Shown here piece by piece: positions 22,542-31,657 of a DNA stretch of 37,674 nucleotides. The stretch is from Lentisphaerota bacterium (GTDB lineage Bacteria > Verrucomicrobiota > Kiritimatiellia > RFP12 > UBA1067), in assembly GCA_015061665.1 (NCBI GenBank), contig SUWC01000025.1, positions 1-37,674 of the forward strand. Direction: 5' to 3'. A program made the position numbers and the translations under genes. Positions within the stretch are counted from its first letter, which is position 1, and each line of letters starts with the position of its first letter. Under the pieces are notes generated by a model. It was not told the DNA's origin, did not search any database, and saw only the letters and a program-made list of their open reading frames with translations.

Positions 22542-22631
22542 CCCCCAGTTATAGTCGCTTGCTCAGTCGCAGATAACGAAGCGGCGAGACGCACCCCGCA
22601 TTGAGCCGCCTTCGGCGCTCGATTCGCTCGG

Positions 22632-22653
22632 GTTATCAGGAATTCCTGATAAC
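22632..22653. repeat. Perfect 22-bp palindrome (half-site GTTATCAGGAA)
   Basis: The sequence is GTTATCAGGAA followed immediately by its reverse complement. It lies about midway between inverted copies of GCTTGCTCAG (22557-22566 and 22707-22716), downstream of GH115. It could be a protein-binding site, a hairpin or part of a small non-coding mobile element. Confidence 0.6.
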
Positions 22654-22796
22654 TCGGGGGATATTCTTCACCCAGTCATGGCCGACACGGCGGTCGGCCC
22701 TCCCAGCTGAGCAAGCAAGAGGTGCCGCTGGCTACTGGTGACACACGCGGGGTCTGTCCCCGCGCGAGTCTGACGGAATCTGGTTTAAAGCGCGGT

Positions 22797-24761
22797 TTAT
22801 CTTACGCCGACCTTGTCCAGCACAACGCCGGCATCGAGCGCAAGAACCTTGACGGAATTATTCCCCGCCTTCAGGACGCCTTTCTTGGCCGCTCGGACGA
22901 ATCCGTCCTGCACGGCATAGCGCCTCGTCTCGCCCTTCTCGTCCTCGCGTCCGTTCGAGCCGGGAACCTCGACCTCGAACGGCTCTGCGCCGTTGACGGA
23001 AACAGACACGCGAAGCTTCTCGCCGGGGAAAAGCCTGAAGTCCGGAAGGAACTGCAGCACGAGCGCATCTTCGCCTTCCTTCGCCTCGAGCTCGTACTCG
23101 AGCGCGGCACCCTTGCCAGCGCCCGGCTTAACCGGCAGAAGCGCCATCGCGCCGTAGGACGCGCCGAGTCCGTCGACCTTCTTCCACGAAGCGCCGTCGC
23201 CGGCATGCGCTTCCCTGAACGCGGACGCGTCCTGCATGCGGGCGGACGCGATCCAAGGATCGGCCTGCCAGACGGTGCAGATGTATTTCGGACGCATGTC
23301 GCCGGGCTCGTTCCACGGCCACTGCATCTGCGACGCCCAGTTGTTGCGTCCGTTCTTGATGTAGCGGCACTCCTTCCGCCTTTCGTCTGACGTATCCCAC
23401 CAAAAGCCCTTCCAGTGTCCGTTCTCGACGGACGCCACTTCACCCTCCAGCGCCTTGATGTCCGCGAGCACCTTGTCCTTCAACTTGCCTTTGAGGTCAG
23501 CGTCTTCGCCTGCGTCGCCCCATGCCATGAAATAGCGTCCGGCAAGCGTGAAGAACCTCACCGAATATCCGTTGACGGCCATGAACCTCCCGCGTCCTTC
23601 CGGCGTCATCGCGGCAAGCGCCTTGTCCAGCATCGCGGCAAGGTTCGCGTACTCTCCGTCGAGCCGACGGCGTTCCTCCGCGGGCAGCGCGCGCGTCCAC
23701 TGCGCGCACATGAGCTCCGGCTTCCTTATCCATCCCAGGCGATAGTATTCGTCGAGAACACGCACCGTCGCATCGACGGCCGCGGCACTTTCGCCGCAGA
23801 GAATCGACTCGACGTAGCCGCGCAGAAGCCTTGCGTGCGACTTCTCGTCCCATGCCTCTGGATCCTTGCCAATCTGCCCGAGCGCATATATCGCCATGTC
23901 CGCCGGCCAGTAGTCGCCGACGTTCAGCATCCAGACGTCCCTCACTCCGTTACCCCAGCAGCGCGCGACGAGCTGGTACCACATGAACGCGGGAGGCGTC
24001 GTGCAGACGTGCGTGTAGCTGTGCGGACCGCCGTAGTACGAAACATGCCAGTAGATGCCCTGCCTGCGGCCCTCGGCCTTCGGTCCGCCGAGCCTGCGGC
24101 AGTAGCCGAAGTTGTCGTCCACCCAGAGAAGCGTCGCGTCCTCCGGCACCTTGAGGCCGGCGTCGTAGAGCGGGAGCACCTCCTTGTACGGACAGAACAC
24201 CGTCGGACGATCCGGCCCCAGCATTTCCTTCTGCGCGGCGAAGACGTCCTCAAGAATCTTGATCCGCGCCTTCGGGTCGCGCGGGCCTGTCATGCCGCGG
24301 TCGTGTATACCGCGCATTCCGATTGTCCACAGGCAGTCCTGATCGCCGTAGTTGTCGACGCTCCACTTCCAGTATGCGTCGATCCCCGACTTGTTCGCCG
24401 TGTAGTCCCAGACGCCCTGCTCCTTCTTCCAGTAGCAGTTGTTGCGGAGCATCGGCTCGCAGTGGCTTGTGCCTATGGTGACGCCAGCCTTCTTCGCCGC
24501 CTCCATGTTCTCCTTGCGCGCGACGAACTCGTAGCCGCCTTCGTGCATGGCGGGCCATAGGAGGTTGACGCCGCGCGCCTTCATGTCAGCGAAGATCTCC
24601 TCGTACGCCTCGGCGCATATCCCGCGCTCCTTGCCGAAGCGCTCCTGGCACCACGGCCTCAGGCACCAGTCCTCGTCGTTGATGAAAACGCCCAGGTAGC
24701 GCACGCCGCCCAGCAGCTGGTCGGCAATCGCAAGCATAATGGCGCAAATAACTTTTTTCAT
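22797..24761 (-). CDS. GH115-family alpha-glucuronidase
   Basis: The 654-aa product matches glycoside hydrolase family 115, enzymes that remove glucuronic or 4-O-methylglucuronic acid from xylan or arabinogalactan side chains. Visible family motifs are GVFINDEDWCLRPW (24-37), NLLWPAM (66-72), GTSHCEPMLRNN (97-108), a later IGMRG and a long helical C-terminal half. The last 130 residues look like the beta-rich GH115 C-terminal domain. Known members are about 800-950 aa and begin with an extra N-terminal domain of roughly 150-200 residues. Here the barrel starts almost at once after a short hydrophobic leader (MKKVICAIMLAIADQLLGG), so that domain is absent. AAAGGAATGCG precedes the ATG, and an extended -10 lies upstream. 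It is transcribed separately from the GH29 gene but in the same direction. Confidence 0.85.
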   Translation of the reverse strand: MKKVICAIMLAIADQLLGGVRYLGVFINDEDWCLRPWCQERFGKERGICAEAYEEIFADMKARGVNLLWPAMHEGGYEFVARKENMEAAKKAGVTIGTSHCEPMLRNNCYWKKEQGVWDYTANKSGIDAYWKWSVDNYGDQDCLWTIGMRGIHDRGMTGPRDPKARIKILEDVFAAQKEMLGPDRPTVFCPYKEVLPLYDAGLKVPEDATLLWVDDNFGYCRRLGGPKAEGRRQGIYWHVSYYGGPHSYTHVCTTPPAFMWYQLVARCWGNGVRDVWMLNVGDYWPADMAIYALGQIGKDPEAWDEKSHARLLRGYVESILCGESAAAVDATVRVLDEYYRLGWIRKPELMCAQWTRALPAEERRRLDGEYANLAAMLDKALAAMTPEGRGRFMAVNGYSVRFFTLAGRYFMAWGDAGEDADLKGKLKDKVLADIKALEGEVASVENGHWKGFWWDTSDERRKECRYIKNGRNNWASQMQWPWNEPGDMRPKYICTVWQADPWIASARMQDASAFREAHAGDGASWKKVDGLGASYGAMALLPVKPGAGKGAALEYELEAKEGEDALVLQFLPDFRLFPGEKLRVSVSVNGAEPFEVEVPGSNGREDEKGETRRYAVQDGFVRAAKKGVLKAGNNSVKVLALDAGVVLDKVGVR

Positions 24762-24790
24762 CGCATTCCTTTCTGTCTAAGATGTCACTA

Positions 24791-24799
24791 ATTATATCA
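24791..24799 (-). promoter_or_regulatory. Extended -10 promoter of the GH115 gene
   Basis: On the minus strand TGATATAAT (TGnTATAAT) lies about 30 nt before the start codon. No good -35 is seen, which is acceptable for an extended -10. Confidence 0.5.
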
Positions 24800-24863
24800 A
24801 AAACAGAATCGGCGCGCACCCCGAAAAAGTGGAGTGAGTATTTATTCAGTCTGCAACGACGAC

Positions 24864-27413
24864 CTACGGCCGAACCGCCTCGCCCGCTTTGACGTCGAAT
24901 ATCGACGACACCGACTCGTCCTGCCACGGGACTTTTGAGGCGCGTCCCTCTTGAAGATGAGTCGCGAGGGCGTTGCGCTCTATCGTCCAGCCCGGACGCT
25001 TGGCAAGTCCGCAGTTCTCGCCGACAAACATCTTCGCCGCACCCGCGTCGCCCTTTAGCTGCCAATCAAGCCATATGCGCGCCACGACAGCGAACTCGCC
25101 GCCGTGGGGACGGCCGTATGTTCCGCCGTGTCCGACGGGAAGGTTCGCCGCTATCGCCGGCACGTGGTTTATGCGGTGGAAATCGTCCATGCCGTTGCCG
25201 TAGGCGATGTCAGGCTCACCTCCGAGGATGTAGATGACCGGCGAGTGCAGCTCCTTGAGCTTCTCCTTCGTAGGCATCGGCACGTTCTTCATCGCCTTGG
25301 ACGGATCTATGAAGAGCCCGCTGTTGCAGATCATGACTGCCGTTACGCGCGGATCGGCGCAGTTGATGAGCGCCTGTAGTCCGCCGCACGACATGCCGGC
25401 GATGCAGATTTTCTTCACATCGATTCTCCCGCAGTATTCGTCGCCCGCCGCGCCGTCTTGCGCGGCGAACGCCCAGTCGATGGACTCGATCTGCTGCTCC
25501 GGGCGCGACATCGGCCCGCGGTACGGCTCGTCCGTCTCGGGGAAGATTCCCGTCGCGAGAACGAGGTATCCGTGCGAGGCGATTTCGTTCAGGAATTTCG
25601 CGTGCTCGATCGGAGAATTCGCGCACGCCCCGTTGCCCCAGACGAGAACAGGCAGAGGCTTGCCGGGATTGAACGGCGACATGTCCGCGGGGCGGAACAC
25701 CGTGTGCTCGACGAATCCCGGCACCTCCGTCATGACTGCCTTGTACGGACCAGTCCCGCCGTCTTCGAGAACGCGCGAGCGCGGCTCCGCGGCGGATTCG
25801 CCGCGGAGCTTCGCGCAGAGTTCGCGAATGGCGGCCTGCGCGCATTCCTCGTCGAACGCGCTGATTCTGAAGCCTTCGCCGTCCGCGTCGATGCGGTAGC
25901 GGCCCTTGCCGACGTTCGGGTCTAGGTCTATCTTTACCTGCCTTCCCTCGATCGTGCGGTCCTTGGAGAACGAGCGCTTTTCGAAATCCTTGAACCACGC
26001 GTTGCGCTTCAGTCCGCAGCGCATGACGGAAAAGTCCTTCAGCAGCGGCGTCATTTCGCAGTGGACGATCCTGAGTCTCACCTTCGTCGCCTTCACCGTT
26101 TCCTCGCGCCTGAGGAGACGGCGTATGCCGACGGCCTGCCCCTTCGCGAACGGCTTCCACTCCCCGTCGAAATAGTCCACCGCGAAGTCGTCGATGCGCT
26201 GTCCGTAGCGGCAGTCCTCCATGAGACGCACCACGTTGAACTCGACCTCGCGCGCAAACGCCAGCTCCACGCCGTCGGCCGTGCGCCTCGCCTCCGCATC
26301 CTTCGCGAAGTCGTTCGACAGCATCTTCTCCAGCTCGTCGCCGAAGGTCTTGAGCTTCTTCACGTCGTCGGGATGGATGCGGCCCTTCCTGTCGGGCTGG
26401 AGCCCGATGTTCATCATCCCCCCGTTGCCGGTCGACGAGAAGTAGATGTCCATCAGATGCTCCGGATCCTTTGCGCGTCCGTCCTCGCCCGGATGGTAGA
26501 ACCAGCCCGGACGCAGCGAGACGTCGAACTCGGCAGGCATCCATGTCTTGCCGTTGCGCGTTCCGAGGAAGGCGTCGCGCACGTTCTGGCAGTCGCCGGG
26601 CATCGCCACCTTGCCGGGCTGGAAGCTCTTCGGATCGTACGCCGCCCAGCATTCGGGTCCGCCGAAGCCCATCTCGTTTCCGCCCCAGCGGACATCGGGT
26701 CCGACGTCGCTCTCGATGCAGGCCGTCGGGTGTATCTCATGCACCATCTTCCATGTCGTCGGCCAGTCGTAGTATGTCGTGCGGTCGATCCAGCGGTGTT
26801 CCTTCGCGCCGCCGTACCACCCGTCGCCTCCGTTCGCGCCGTCGAACCACATCTCGAACATCTCGCCGTATCCTGTGAGCAGTTCCTTGACCTGCTCGCG
26901 GAACATCTTGATGTACTCCGGCTTCCCGTAGAGCGCGGTGTTGCGGTCCCACGGCGAGCAGTAGACAGCGGTCCGCAGGCCCTGGCGACGCGCGGCGTCT
27001 ATCGCGTCGCGCACCATGTCGCCCTTCCCGCCCTTGTACGGAGACTTCGTGATGTTGTACTCCGTCGTCTTCGTGGGCCAGAGGCAGAATCCGTCGTGGT
27101 GCTTGGCGACGAAGATGATGCCGTCTATTCCGGCGTCCTTCGCCTGGCGCATCATGAGATCGAAGTCGACATCTCCCGGATCGAACTTCGCGGGATCCTC
27201 TCCGCCGAAGCCCCATTCCTGGTCGGTGAACGTGTTTATGCCGAAATGGATGATGGAGATGATGTCCATCTCGTCGCGCGAGAGCTGGCTCGCGCTCGGA
27301 ACCGCGCCATATGGACGCTCGTCCGGCGAAGGAGAGAAGAGGTCGGATACATCCCGCGCCTCCAGGGCCATCGCGCAGGCCATCGCCGCGCACACCATTG
27401 TCGTCTTTGTCAT
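24864..27413 (-). CDS. Exported GH29 alpha-L-fucosidase fused to an alpha/beta-hydrolase
   Basis: This 849-aa protein has a signal peptide (MTKTTMVCAAMACAMALEA). Residues of about 25-460 are a GH29 alpha-L-fucosidase: IIHFGINTFTDQEWG, KHHDGFCLWPTKTTEYN, a GKGDMVRD segment and EMWFDG with the likely nucleophile D191. The last 300 residues are an alpha/beta-hydrolase: VLVWGNGACANS, the nucleophile elbow GMSCGG with S675, GGEPDIAYG as a candidate acid and GHGGTY with H762. A deacetylase or esterase working alongside fucose removal is a reasonable inference. Fucosidases are normally about 450 aa, so this is a genuine fusion in one frame. The ATG at 27413 sits 5 nt after GGAAG and is preferred to the in-frame GTG at 27419. 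It has its own promoter. Confidence 0.87.
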   Translation of the reverse strand: MTKTTMVCAAMACAMALEARDVSDLFSPSPDERPYGAVPSASQLSRDEMDIISIIHFGINTFTDQEWGFGGEDPAKFDPGDVDFDLMMRQAKDAGIDGIIFVAKHHDGFCLWPTKTTEYNITKSPYKGGKGDMVRDAIDAARRQGLRTAVYCSPWDRNTALYGKPEYIKMFREQVKELLTGYGEMFEMWFDGANGGDGWYGGAKEHRWIDRTTYYDWPTTWKMVHEIHPTACIESDVGPDVRWGGNEMGFGGPECWAAYDPKSFQPGKVAMPGDCQNVRDAFLGTRNGKTWMPAEFDVSLRPGWFYHPGEDGRAKDPEHLMDIYFSSTGNGGMMNIGLQPDRKGRIHPDDVKKLKTFGDELEKMLSNDFAKDAEARRTADGVELAFAREVEFNVVRLMEDCRYGQRIDDFAVDYFDGEWKPFAKGQAVGIRRLLRREETVKATKVRLRIVHCEMTPLLKDFSVMRCGLKRNAWFKDFEKRSFSKDRTIEGRQVKIDLDPNVGKGRYRIDADGEGFRISAFDEECAQAAIRELCAKLRGESAAEPRSRVLEDGGTGPYKAVMTEVPGFVEHTVFRPADMSPFNPGKPLPVLVWGNGACANSPIEHAKFLNEIASHGYLVLATGIFPETDEPYRGPMSRPEQQIESIDWAFAAQDGAAGDEYCGRIDVKKICIAGMSCGGLQALINCADPRVTAVMICNSGLFIDPSKAMKNVPMPTKEKLKELHSPVIYILGGEPDIAYGNGMDDFHRINHVPAIAANLPVGHGGTYGRPHGGEFAVVARIWLDWQLKGDAGAAKMFVGENCGLAKRPGWTIERNALATHLQEGRASKVPWQDESVSSIFDVKAGEAVRP

Positions 27414-27460
27414 GGACACTTCCTTCCTGATTGAAAACTACAACTTGCTCCAACACCTCC

Positions 27461-27489
27461 ATTATCTCATAATCGTTCTACCAAGACAA
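27461..27489 (-). promoter_or_regulatory. Sigma70 promoter of the fucosidase/esterase gene
   Basis: On the minus strand TTGTCT (27484-27489), a 17-nt spacer and GATAAT (27461-27466) lie about 50 nt before the start codon, just after the response-regulator gene ends. Confidence 0.6.
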
Positions 27490-27534
27490 TAACACCAAAG
27501 TGTAATTGCCACTTAATTTTTTTGCACGCGGGAA

Positions 27535-28155
27535 TCAGTCGCGGCGGAGGAAGCCGCGGCGGTAGGCTTCAGTGGTCGCTGTGACGCGGTCACTTACATC
27601 CAGCTTCTCGTACACGCCCTTGACGTAGCCCTTTACCGTATCGCGTGATATTTCAAGTATTCGGGCTATATCGGAGTTGGTAAAGCCGCGCGCCATAAGA
27701 TCAAGGACCTCCATTTCGCGCACGGTCATGTCCAACATGCCGCTGCGCTGCTCATACAGCGAGCGCACGCTCTCCGGCATATACATTTTTCCTGCGGCAA
27801 CGGCGCGTATCGCCGCAAGAAGCTCGCCCGAGTCGCGGTCTTTCATAAGATACCCCTTGGCGCCGATACGAACCGCCTCGTACACGTCGTTGTCCGCCTC
27901 GCTTGTAGTAAGCATTATGACGCGCTGCGCCGGCCTCGCGAGGATTATCTCCCTCAATGCGGCGATGCCGTTCGTCCCCGGCATGCGTATATCCAGAAGG
28001 AGGACATCCGGTTGAACCGAGCGGACAAAAGAGCCCGCCCCTTCTCCTCCCGCAGACTCTCCGGCGAAACAAAACTCGTCAGGGCATGTCTGAAGCATGA
28101 ATTCCACGCCGCGACGCACCATGGCATGATCGTCTATTATCGCTACGCTCGTCAT
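27535..28155 (-). CDS. NarL/LuxR-family response regulator
   Basis: This 206-aa protein has a receiver domain with the acidic pair near the start (IIDDH), the phosphoacceptor D55 in VLLLDIRMPG, the conserved Thr/Ser region (VIMLTTSEAD) and the Lys in GYLMKD. A LuxR-type helix-turn-helix follows (TVREMEVLDLMARGFTNSDIARIL, then DTVKGYVKGVYEKLDV). Its ATG overlaps the stop of the sensor kinase (ATGA), so the two form a coupled pair. The longer frame upstream lies inside the kinase gene and is rejected. As the last gene of the GH43-PL11 cluster it probably controls that locus in response to a pectin-derived signal. A short remnant of a similar C-terminus is found upstream of GH43 at 36619-36681. 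Confidence 0.92.
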   Translation of the reverse strand: MTSVAIIDDHAMVRRGVEFMLQTCPDEFCFAGESAGGEGAGSFVRSVQPDVLLLDIRMPGTNGIAALREIILARPAQRVIMLTTSEADNDVYEAVRIGAKGYLMKDRDSGELLAAIRAVAAGKMYMPESVRSLYEQRSGMLDMTVREMEVLDLMARGFTNSDIARILEISRDTVKGYVKGVYEKLDVSDRVTATTEAYRRGFLRRD

Positions 28156-29603
28156 TTTCCGACCTCCAGTCTTATTCCGCACCATTTTCCTGTGTTCACG
28201 AACTCCAGTAGTAAACGGCTGCGCGCGGCACGTTCGCGCATGCCGCTCAAACCATAGTGCCCCGTCTCGGGACCGAGCGCGGTTTTCGCGTCGAAAGGAT
28301 CCCCGTCGTTGAGAACCCGCAGCACAAAACCATCCGCCCCGTCGCCGGCAGGGACATCAGCGACAAGGACAATACGCCCGGCATGCGCGTGCTTTATCGC
28401 ATTTGTCACTGCTTCGCGCACGATCGCCACGAGGTCTCTGCGTCGCGAACGGTCTTGCATTTCGGGCAGACGTGAAAGCGAAGTGCGGACATATACCGTT
28501 CCTCCATCCGAGACAGACCTTGCGATGAGTCCAAGTTCCTCGCGCAGCGAAAGTCCGGAGGAACCGTCCCCCCTCAGGTCCATCACAGCATCGCGAACCT
28601 CGACCTTTGCATGCACCAGCACGCTCTCGGCCATCTTCACCGCGCGCACGATCTTGCTCTTGTCGTCCCCCATGTTAAGCGCGGCGGAAAGATAGAGCTT
28701 TGCAGTGGCGAGGTGCTGCTCTATCGTATCATGAAGCTCACCTGCAATACGACGGCGGTCGGCCGCGAGAAGCGCCTCGCGCCTCCGTCTGCGCAGCACA
28801 TGAAGCAGAATCGCCGCTAACGCCGCCAGAACGACACCCAGAAGCGCGCAGACCACTATCGCCGCCATGCGCCAAGAAGAAGCGACCCCTCCACCGGCAA
28901 GGCGTATATTCCATTGAAAGGCCTCAATGTGCGAGGCGATCGGCGCACCGTCCTCTCCGAAGTCTGTAAACGCCACGCCATCCACCTTGACAAGCACGCC
29001 CTTGCGGAACAAAGAGGAAGACTCGGCGCCTTGCACCACAACTCCGACGGGCTCGCGCGCCCCCAAAACGTCAAGCCACAAAACGCAATCGGATTTCCCA
29101 TCCGCCCGCGGCTGCGGGGCGCAGTTTCTGACCGTCCCCGAAGTGCTGATGCGCCGAAGATGAAGCAGCCCTCTTCTGAAGTCCGAAAGTTTCATTGGAG
29201 GCGGCGCTTCCAGCTCGGCGCGCCCGGTCCTAAGCACGTTCGCCGCAACTATTTCGACCGTGCAGTTGCGGTAAGCTGTAGTTCCCGCCACATTGACCGT
29301 TTCGCCAGGTTCGAGCGCGTACGCGCCGTCAGGCATTTCCCCGCCCGCAGCAGGCCTGACAATCACGCCTCCCCGCGTGCTGCGCTGTTCGTCTGCGATC
29401 ACAAAGCCGTCCTTCCCATCCGCAAACACGTAAGTGACCACGCCGTGGATGTTGGCAGGCAACGGACAAGACGGGTTGTTCTCGTAGATTTGCGGCAGCT
29501 GCGAAAATCTGGAGAGAACATCCGGTCGCGCGCCTTCGGCCTGTGCAGACAGGGAGGCTGCAGCAGCTGCGGCAGCCAGCAACGAACAATATAGCACATG
29601 CAT
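28152..29603 (-). CDS. NarX/DesK-type sensor histidine kinase with exported sensor region
   Basis: This 483-aa protein has a signal peptide (MHVLYCSLLAAAAAAASLSAQA) and a periplasmic sensor part of about 220 residues. The sensor contains two similar beta segments (GVVTYVFADGKDGFVIADE and the region around SGTVRNC...VLWLDV) that resemble OB-fold sensor modules. One membrane helix follows at about 244-268. The cytoplasmic part has a HisKA_3 dimerisation box with phosphoacceptor H291 (RRIAGELHDTIEQHL), an N-box (VREAVTNAIKHAHAG) and a G-box (GHYGLSGMRERA). Start: ATG at 29603 with AAGG eight nt upstream; the GTG two codons earlier is less likely. It follows the PL11 gene by 49 nt and is coupled to the response regulator, so it probably senses a product of that locus. 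Confidence 0.9.
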   Translation of the reverse strand: MHVLYCSLLAAAAAAASLSAQAEGARPDVLSRFSQLPQIYENNPSCPLPANIHGVVTYVFADGKDGFVIADEQRSTRGGVIVRPAAGGEMPDGAYALEPGETVNVAGTTAYRNCTVEIVAANVLRTGRAELEAPPPMKLSDFRRGLLHLRRISTSGTVRNCAPQPRADGKSDCVLWLDVLGAREPVGVVVQGAESSSLFRKGVLVKVDGVAFTDFGEDGAPIASHIEAFQWNIRLAGGGVASSWRMAAIVVCALLGVVLAALAAILLHVLRRRRREALLAADRRRIAGELHDTIEQHLATAKLYLSAALNMGDDKSKIVRAVKMAESVLVHAKVEVRDAVMDLRGDGSSGLSLREELGLIARSVSDGGTVYVRTSLSRLPEMQDRSRRRDLVAIVREAVTNAIKHAHAGRIVLVADVPAGDGADGFVLRVLNDGDPFDAKTALGPETGHYGLSGMRERAARSRLLLEFVNTGKWCGIRLEVGK

Positions 29604-29630
29604 CTTCACAACCTTATTGTAGCATAATCC

Positions 29631-29642
29631 GCGTCATGACGC
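29631..29642. promoter_or_regulatory. 12-bp palindrome before the sensor kinase gene
   Basis: GCGTCATGACGC is a perfect palindrome in the 49-nt gap between the PL11 stop and the kinase start. It could be a regulator-binding site; no clear promoter accompanies it. Confidence 0.3.
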
Positions 29643-29652
29643 CACTCTGCGC

Positions 29653-31656
29653 TTATGGTATAAATCCGCCGCGGAACCAGACTCCGCGTCCGCGCAGGTC
29701 TGGCCCGAAATAAAACGACGGCTCGGGGCAAACATTATAGCCTGCATTCTCCGCGGCAACAGAGTTGCGGTAGCACGGGTCTTCCATCAGCGTATGGAAT
29801 CGGTAGGGAGTCGTCTCGGTCGATACGTATACCCTAAGTCCGGAGTTGTCCGCCTTGCGCAGGATCACCTCCTCGCGCCAGTCGCCCAGTATATCCGCAG
29901 TGAGGCATGGGTTGCCCTTTGACCCATTGTTCATGACGCATCCCTCGAACTTCATCCTTTGCCCCGCGCCCCTGTAGCGGATGGAGTAGTCGAACAGACC
30001 GTCGGCGTCCGCCAGAAGCGAACGTGACATGTCGCCAAGCCACCATACGGCGAAGCGGTGCGTGCGGTAGTAGCTGGGCTTGTTGCGCCCCACGCCAAGC
30101 CAGTTGCCGGTGTGGTCGAAAACCCCGATGTTCGCCGCAGCGAAAAACTCCGTACCGGGGTTGAACGGATCGACATCGGCCGCAAGGCAGTTGGGCACGT
30201 CGAATCCGCTTTTCTGCTGGAATATGACACCCCCCGTGCGCGCATCTCGCAGCACCACGCCGTCCTTGCCGTTCTCCTGGCATGTCCAGACCTGAAGTCC
30301 GACATGCTCGGGAGTGGCCTGCACGATGTGAATCTGGTCGCCATGTCCAAAGCCGGTTGAGTAAAGCCCCGTGCCATCGTCGTCCACAACCATCTGTCCA
30401 TAGACTATTTCATCCTTGCCGTCGAAGTCGATATCCGCAACTCGCAGATTGTGGAAGCCCTGTCCCGAAAAGCCCTTGCCGCGCCAGCGCGGTGCCTCCG
30501 AATCGAACAGCCACCGCTCGCGCAGATTGCAGCCGTCCCAGTCCCAGGCGGCAAGGCACGTGCGGGCATAGTATCCGCGGCACATCACGGCGGACGGATG
30601 TACGCCGTCGAGATATGCCGTGGTCGCCAGAAAACGGTGCGAGCGGTTGCCCTGGCTCTTGTGCCAGTCGCCCCATATCCAAGGATTCTCGAATGGCGGA
30701 TCATACTTCACGGTATCGAGCGCGCGGCCAGTGGCGCCGTCAAAGACGGTAAGGTATTCCGGTCCGTCCAGCACCTGTCCATTCTGGCGATAGTCTGGCA
30801 CTTCGACCTTTTCGCCTGCTGCCGACCACGTGCCGTCGTCCTTGAGCGTTCGGCCTGCTCCATCCATTGTGCCTGGGCCTGTCCGAACAATCATCTCCGC
30901 CTTGCCGTCACAATCGAAATCCGCAACTGCGAACGGAATGTAATGCGGACCAGAGCGCATGTTCACCCCCATGTATATCCGCCAGAGGCGTTCACCACCG
31001 GGGACCTTCAGGCAGTCGAAGTACGTCTCCCCCGTATATCCGCCGAGGTTGTCCGCCGCACCGTCAGATTCCCACTTCACGAAAAGCTCGTATTCGCCGT
31101 CGCCGTCCACGTCTCCTACGGATGCATCGTTTGCGTGATGACCTATGGTGCGACCGTCCGGCGGACGGCTGGTCGGCGGTGCAGGCGGCAGCGGAATGTC
31201 AAAGCATCCCACGCCTGCATCGGACGGAAGCGTCCAGCGTCCGCGCCCATGCTTCACTTCATGCGTGCCAAGCGCCGGACGCACCTCGTAGCGAATTGCC
31301 GCGCCCCTCCATGCGCCCTTGTCGACGAAATACGTCACGTTTGTGATTGGCGCTTCATTCAGCCGCGCACCGTCGCGATAGACATTGAATCCGACTTCCC
31401 TTGGATCTACCGAGCGGTAGCGCCACGACACCCACACGTCTTCGCCCCGCTCTCCCGTGCGCACGGCAACGACGCCGCGACCGAGACACTCCATCAGCAG
31501 CCTGCGCGCGTCATACGCCGTCGTCTTCGCGGGGAATGGATCGTCGGCACTGCGCAACTTCGGGGCTATGCCGCTTTCCGCATCGGCAAGCGCCCATGCG
31601 GCCAGCAGGCACGAAACAAGAAACACAGACAGCATGTAGCCTGTTTGGCGCACCAT
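29653..31656 (-). CDS. Rhamnogalacturonan lyase, PL11 family
   Basis: This 667-aa exported protein (hydrophobic leader MLSVFLVSCLLAAWALA) belongs to polysaccharide lyase family 11, which cuts the rhamnogalacturonan I backbone of pectin by beta-elimination. The fold is an eight-bladed propeller stabilised by calcium. Typical Asp-rich calcium loops are visible at about residues 175-190 (GDVDGDGEYE), 245 (DFDCDGKAE) and 407 (DIDFDGKDE). Other family motifs include GRGVVAVRT near the N-terminus, FNVYRDG, GPEYLTVFDGATG and GDWREEVILR. Length matches the family. The ATG is one base after the stop of the preceding gene, with TGGAGGG within that gene's end, so translation is coupled. It sits in a unit with GH43 and a two-component system, supporting a pectin-degradation role. 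Confidence 0.93.
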   Translation of the reverse strand: MVRQTGYMLSVFLVSCLLAAWALADAESGIAPKLRSADDPFPAKTTAYDARRLLMECLGRGVVAVRTGERGEDVWVSWRYRSVDPREVGFNVYRDGARLNEAPITNVTYFVDKGAWRGAAIRYEVRPALGTHEVKHGRGRWTLPSDAGVGCFDIPLPPAPPTSRPPDGRTIGHHANDASVGDVDGDGEYELFVKWESDGAADNLGGYTGETYFDCLKVPGGERLWRIYMGVNMRSGPHYIPFAVADFDCDGKAEMIVRTGPGTMDGAGRTLKDDGTWSAAGEKVEVPDYRQNGQVLDGPEYLTVFDGATGRALDTVKYDPPFENPWIWGDWHKSQGNRSHRFLATTAYLDGVHPSAVMCRGYYARTCLAAWDWDGCNLRERWLFDSEAPRWRGKGFSGQGFHNLRVADIDFDGKDEIVYGQMVVDDDGTGLYSTGFGHGDQIHIVQATPEHVGLQVWTCQENGKDGVVLRDARTGGVIFQQKSGFDVPNCLAADVDPFNPGTEFFAAANIGVFDHTGNWLGVGRNKPSYYRTHRFAVWWLGDMSRSLLADADGLFDYSIRYRGAGQRMKFEGCVMNNGSKGNPCLTADILGDWREEVILRKADNSGLRVYVSTETTPYRFHTLMEDPCYRNSVAAENAGYNVCPEPSFYFGPDLRGRGVWFRGGFIP

Positions 31657-31657
31657 C

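Noticed and set aside
27502..27533. Terminator-like AAGTG-CACTT hairpin followed by a run of T on the plus strand
   Set aside because: The stem is only 5 bp and the T-run is on the plus strand, where no gene ends; minus-strand transcripts would see it in the wrong order.
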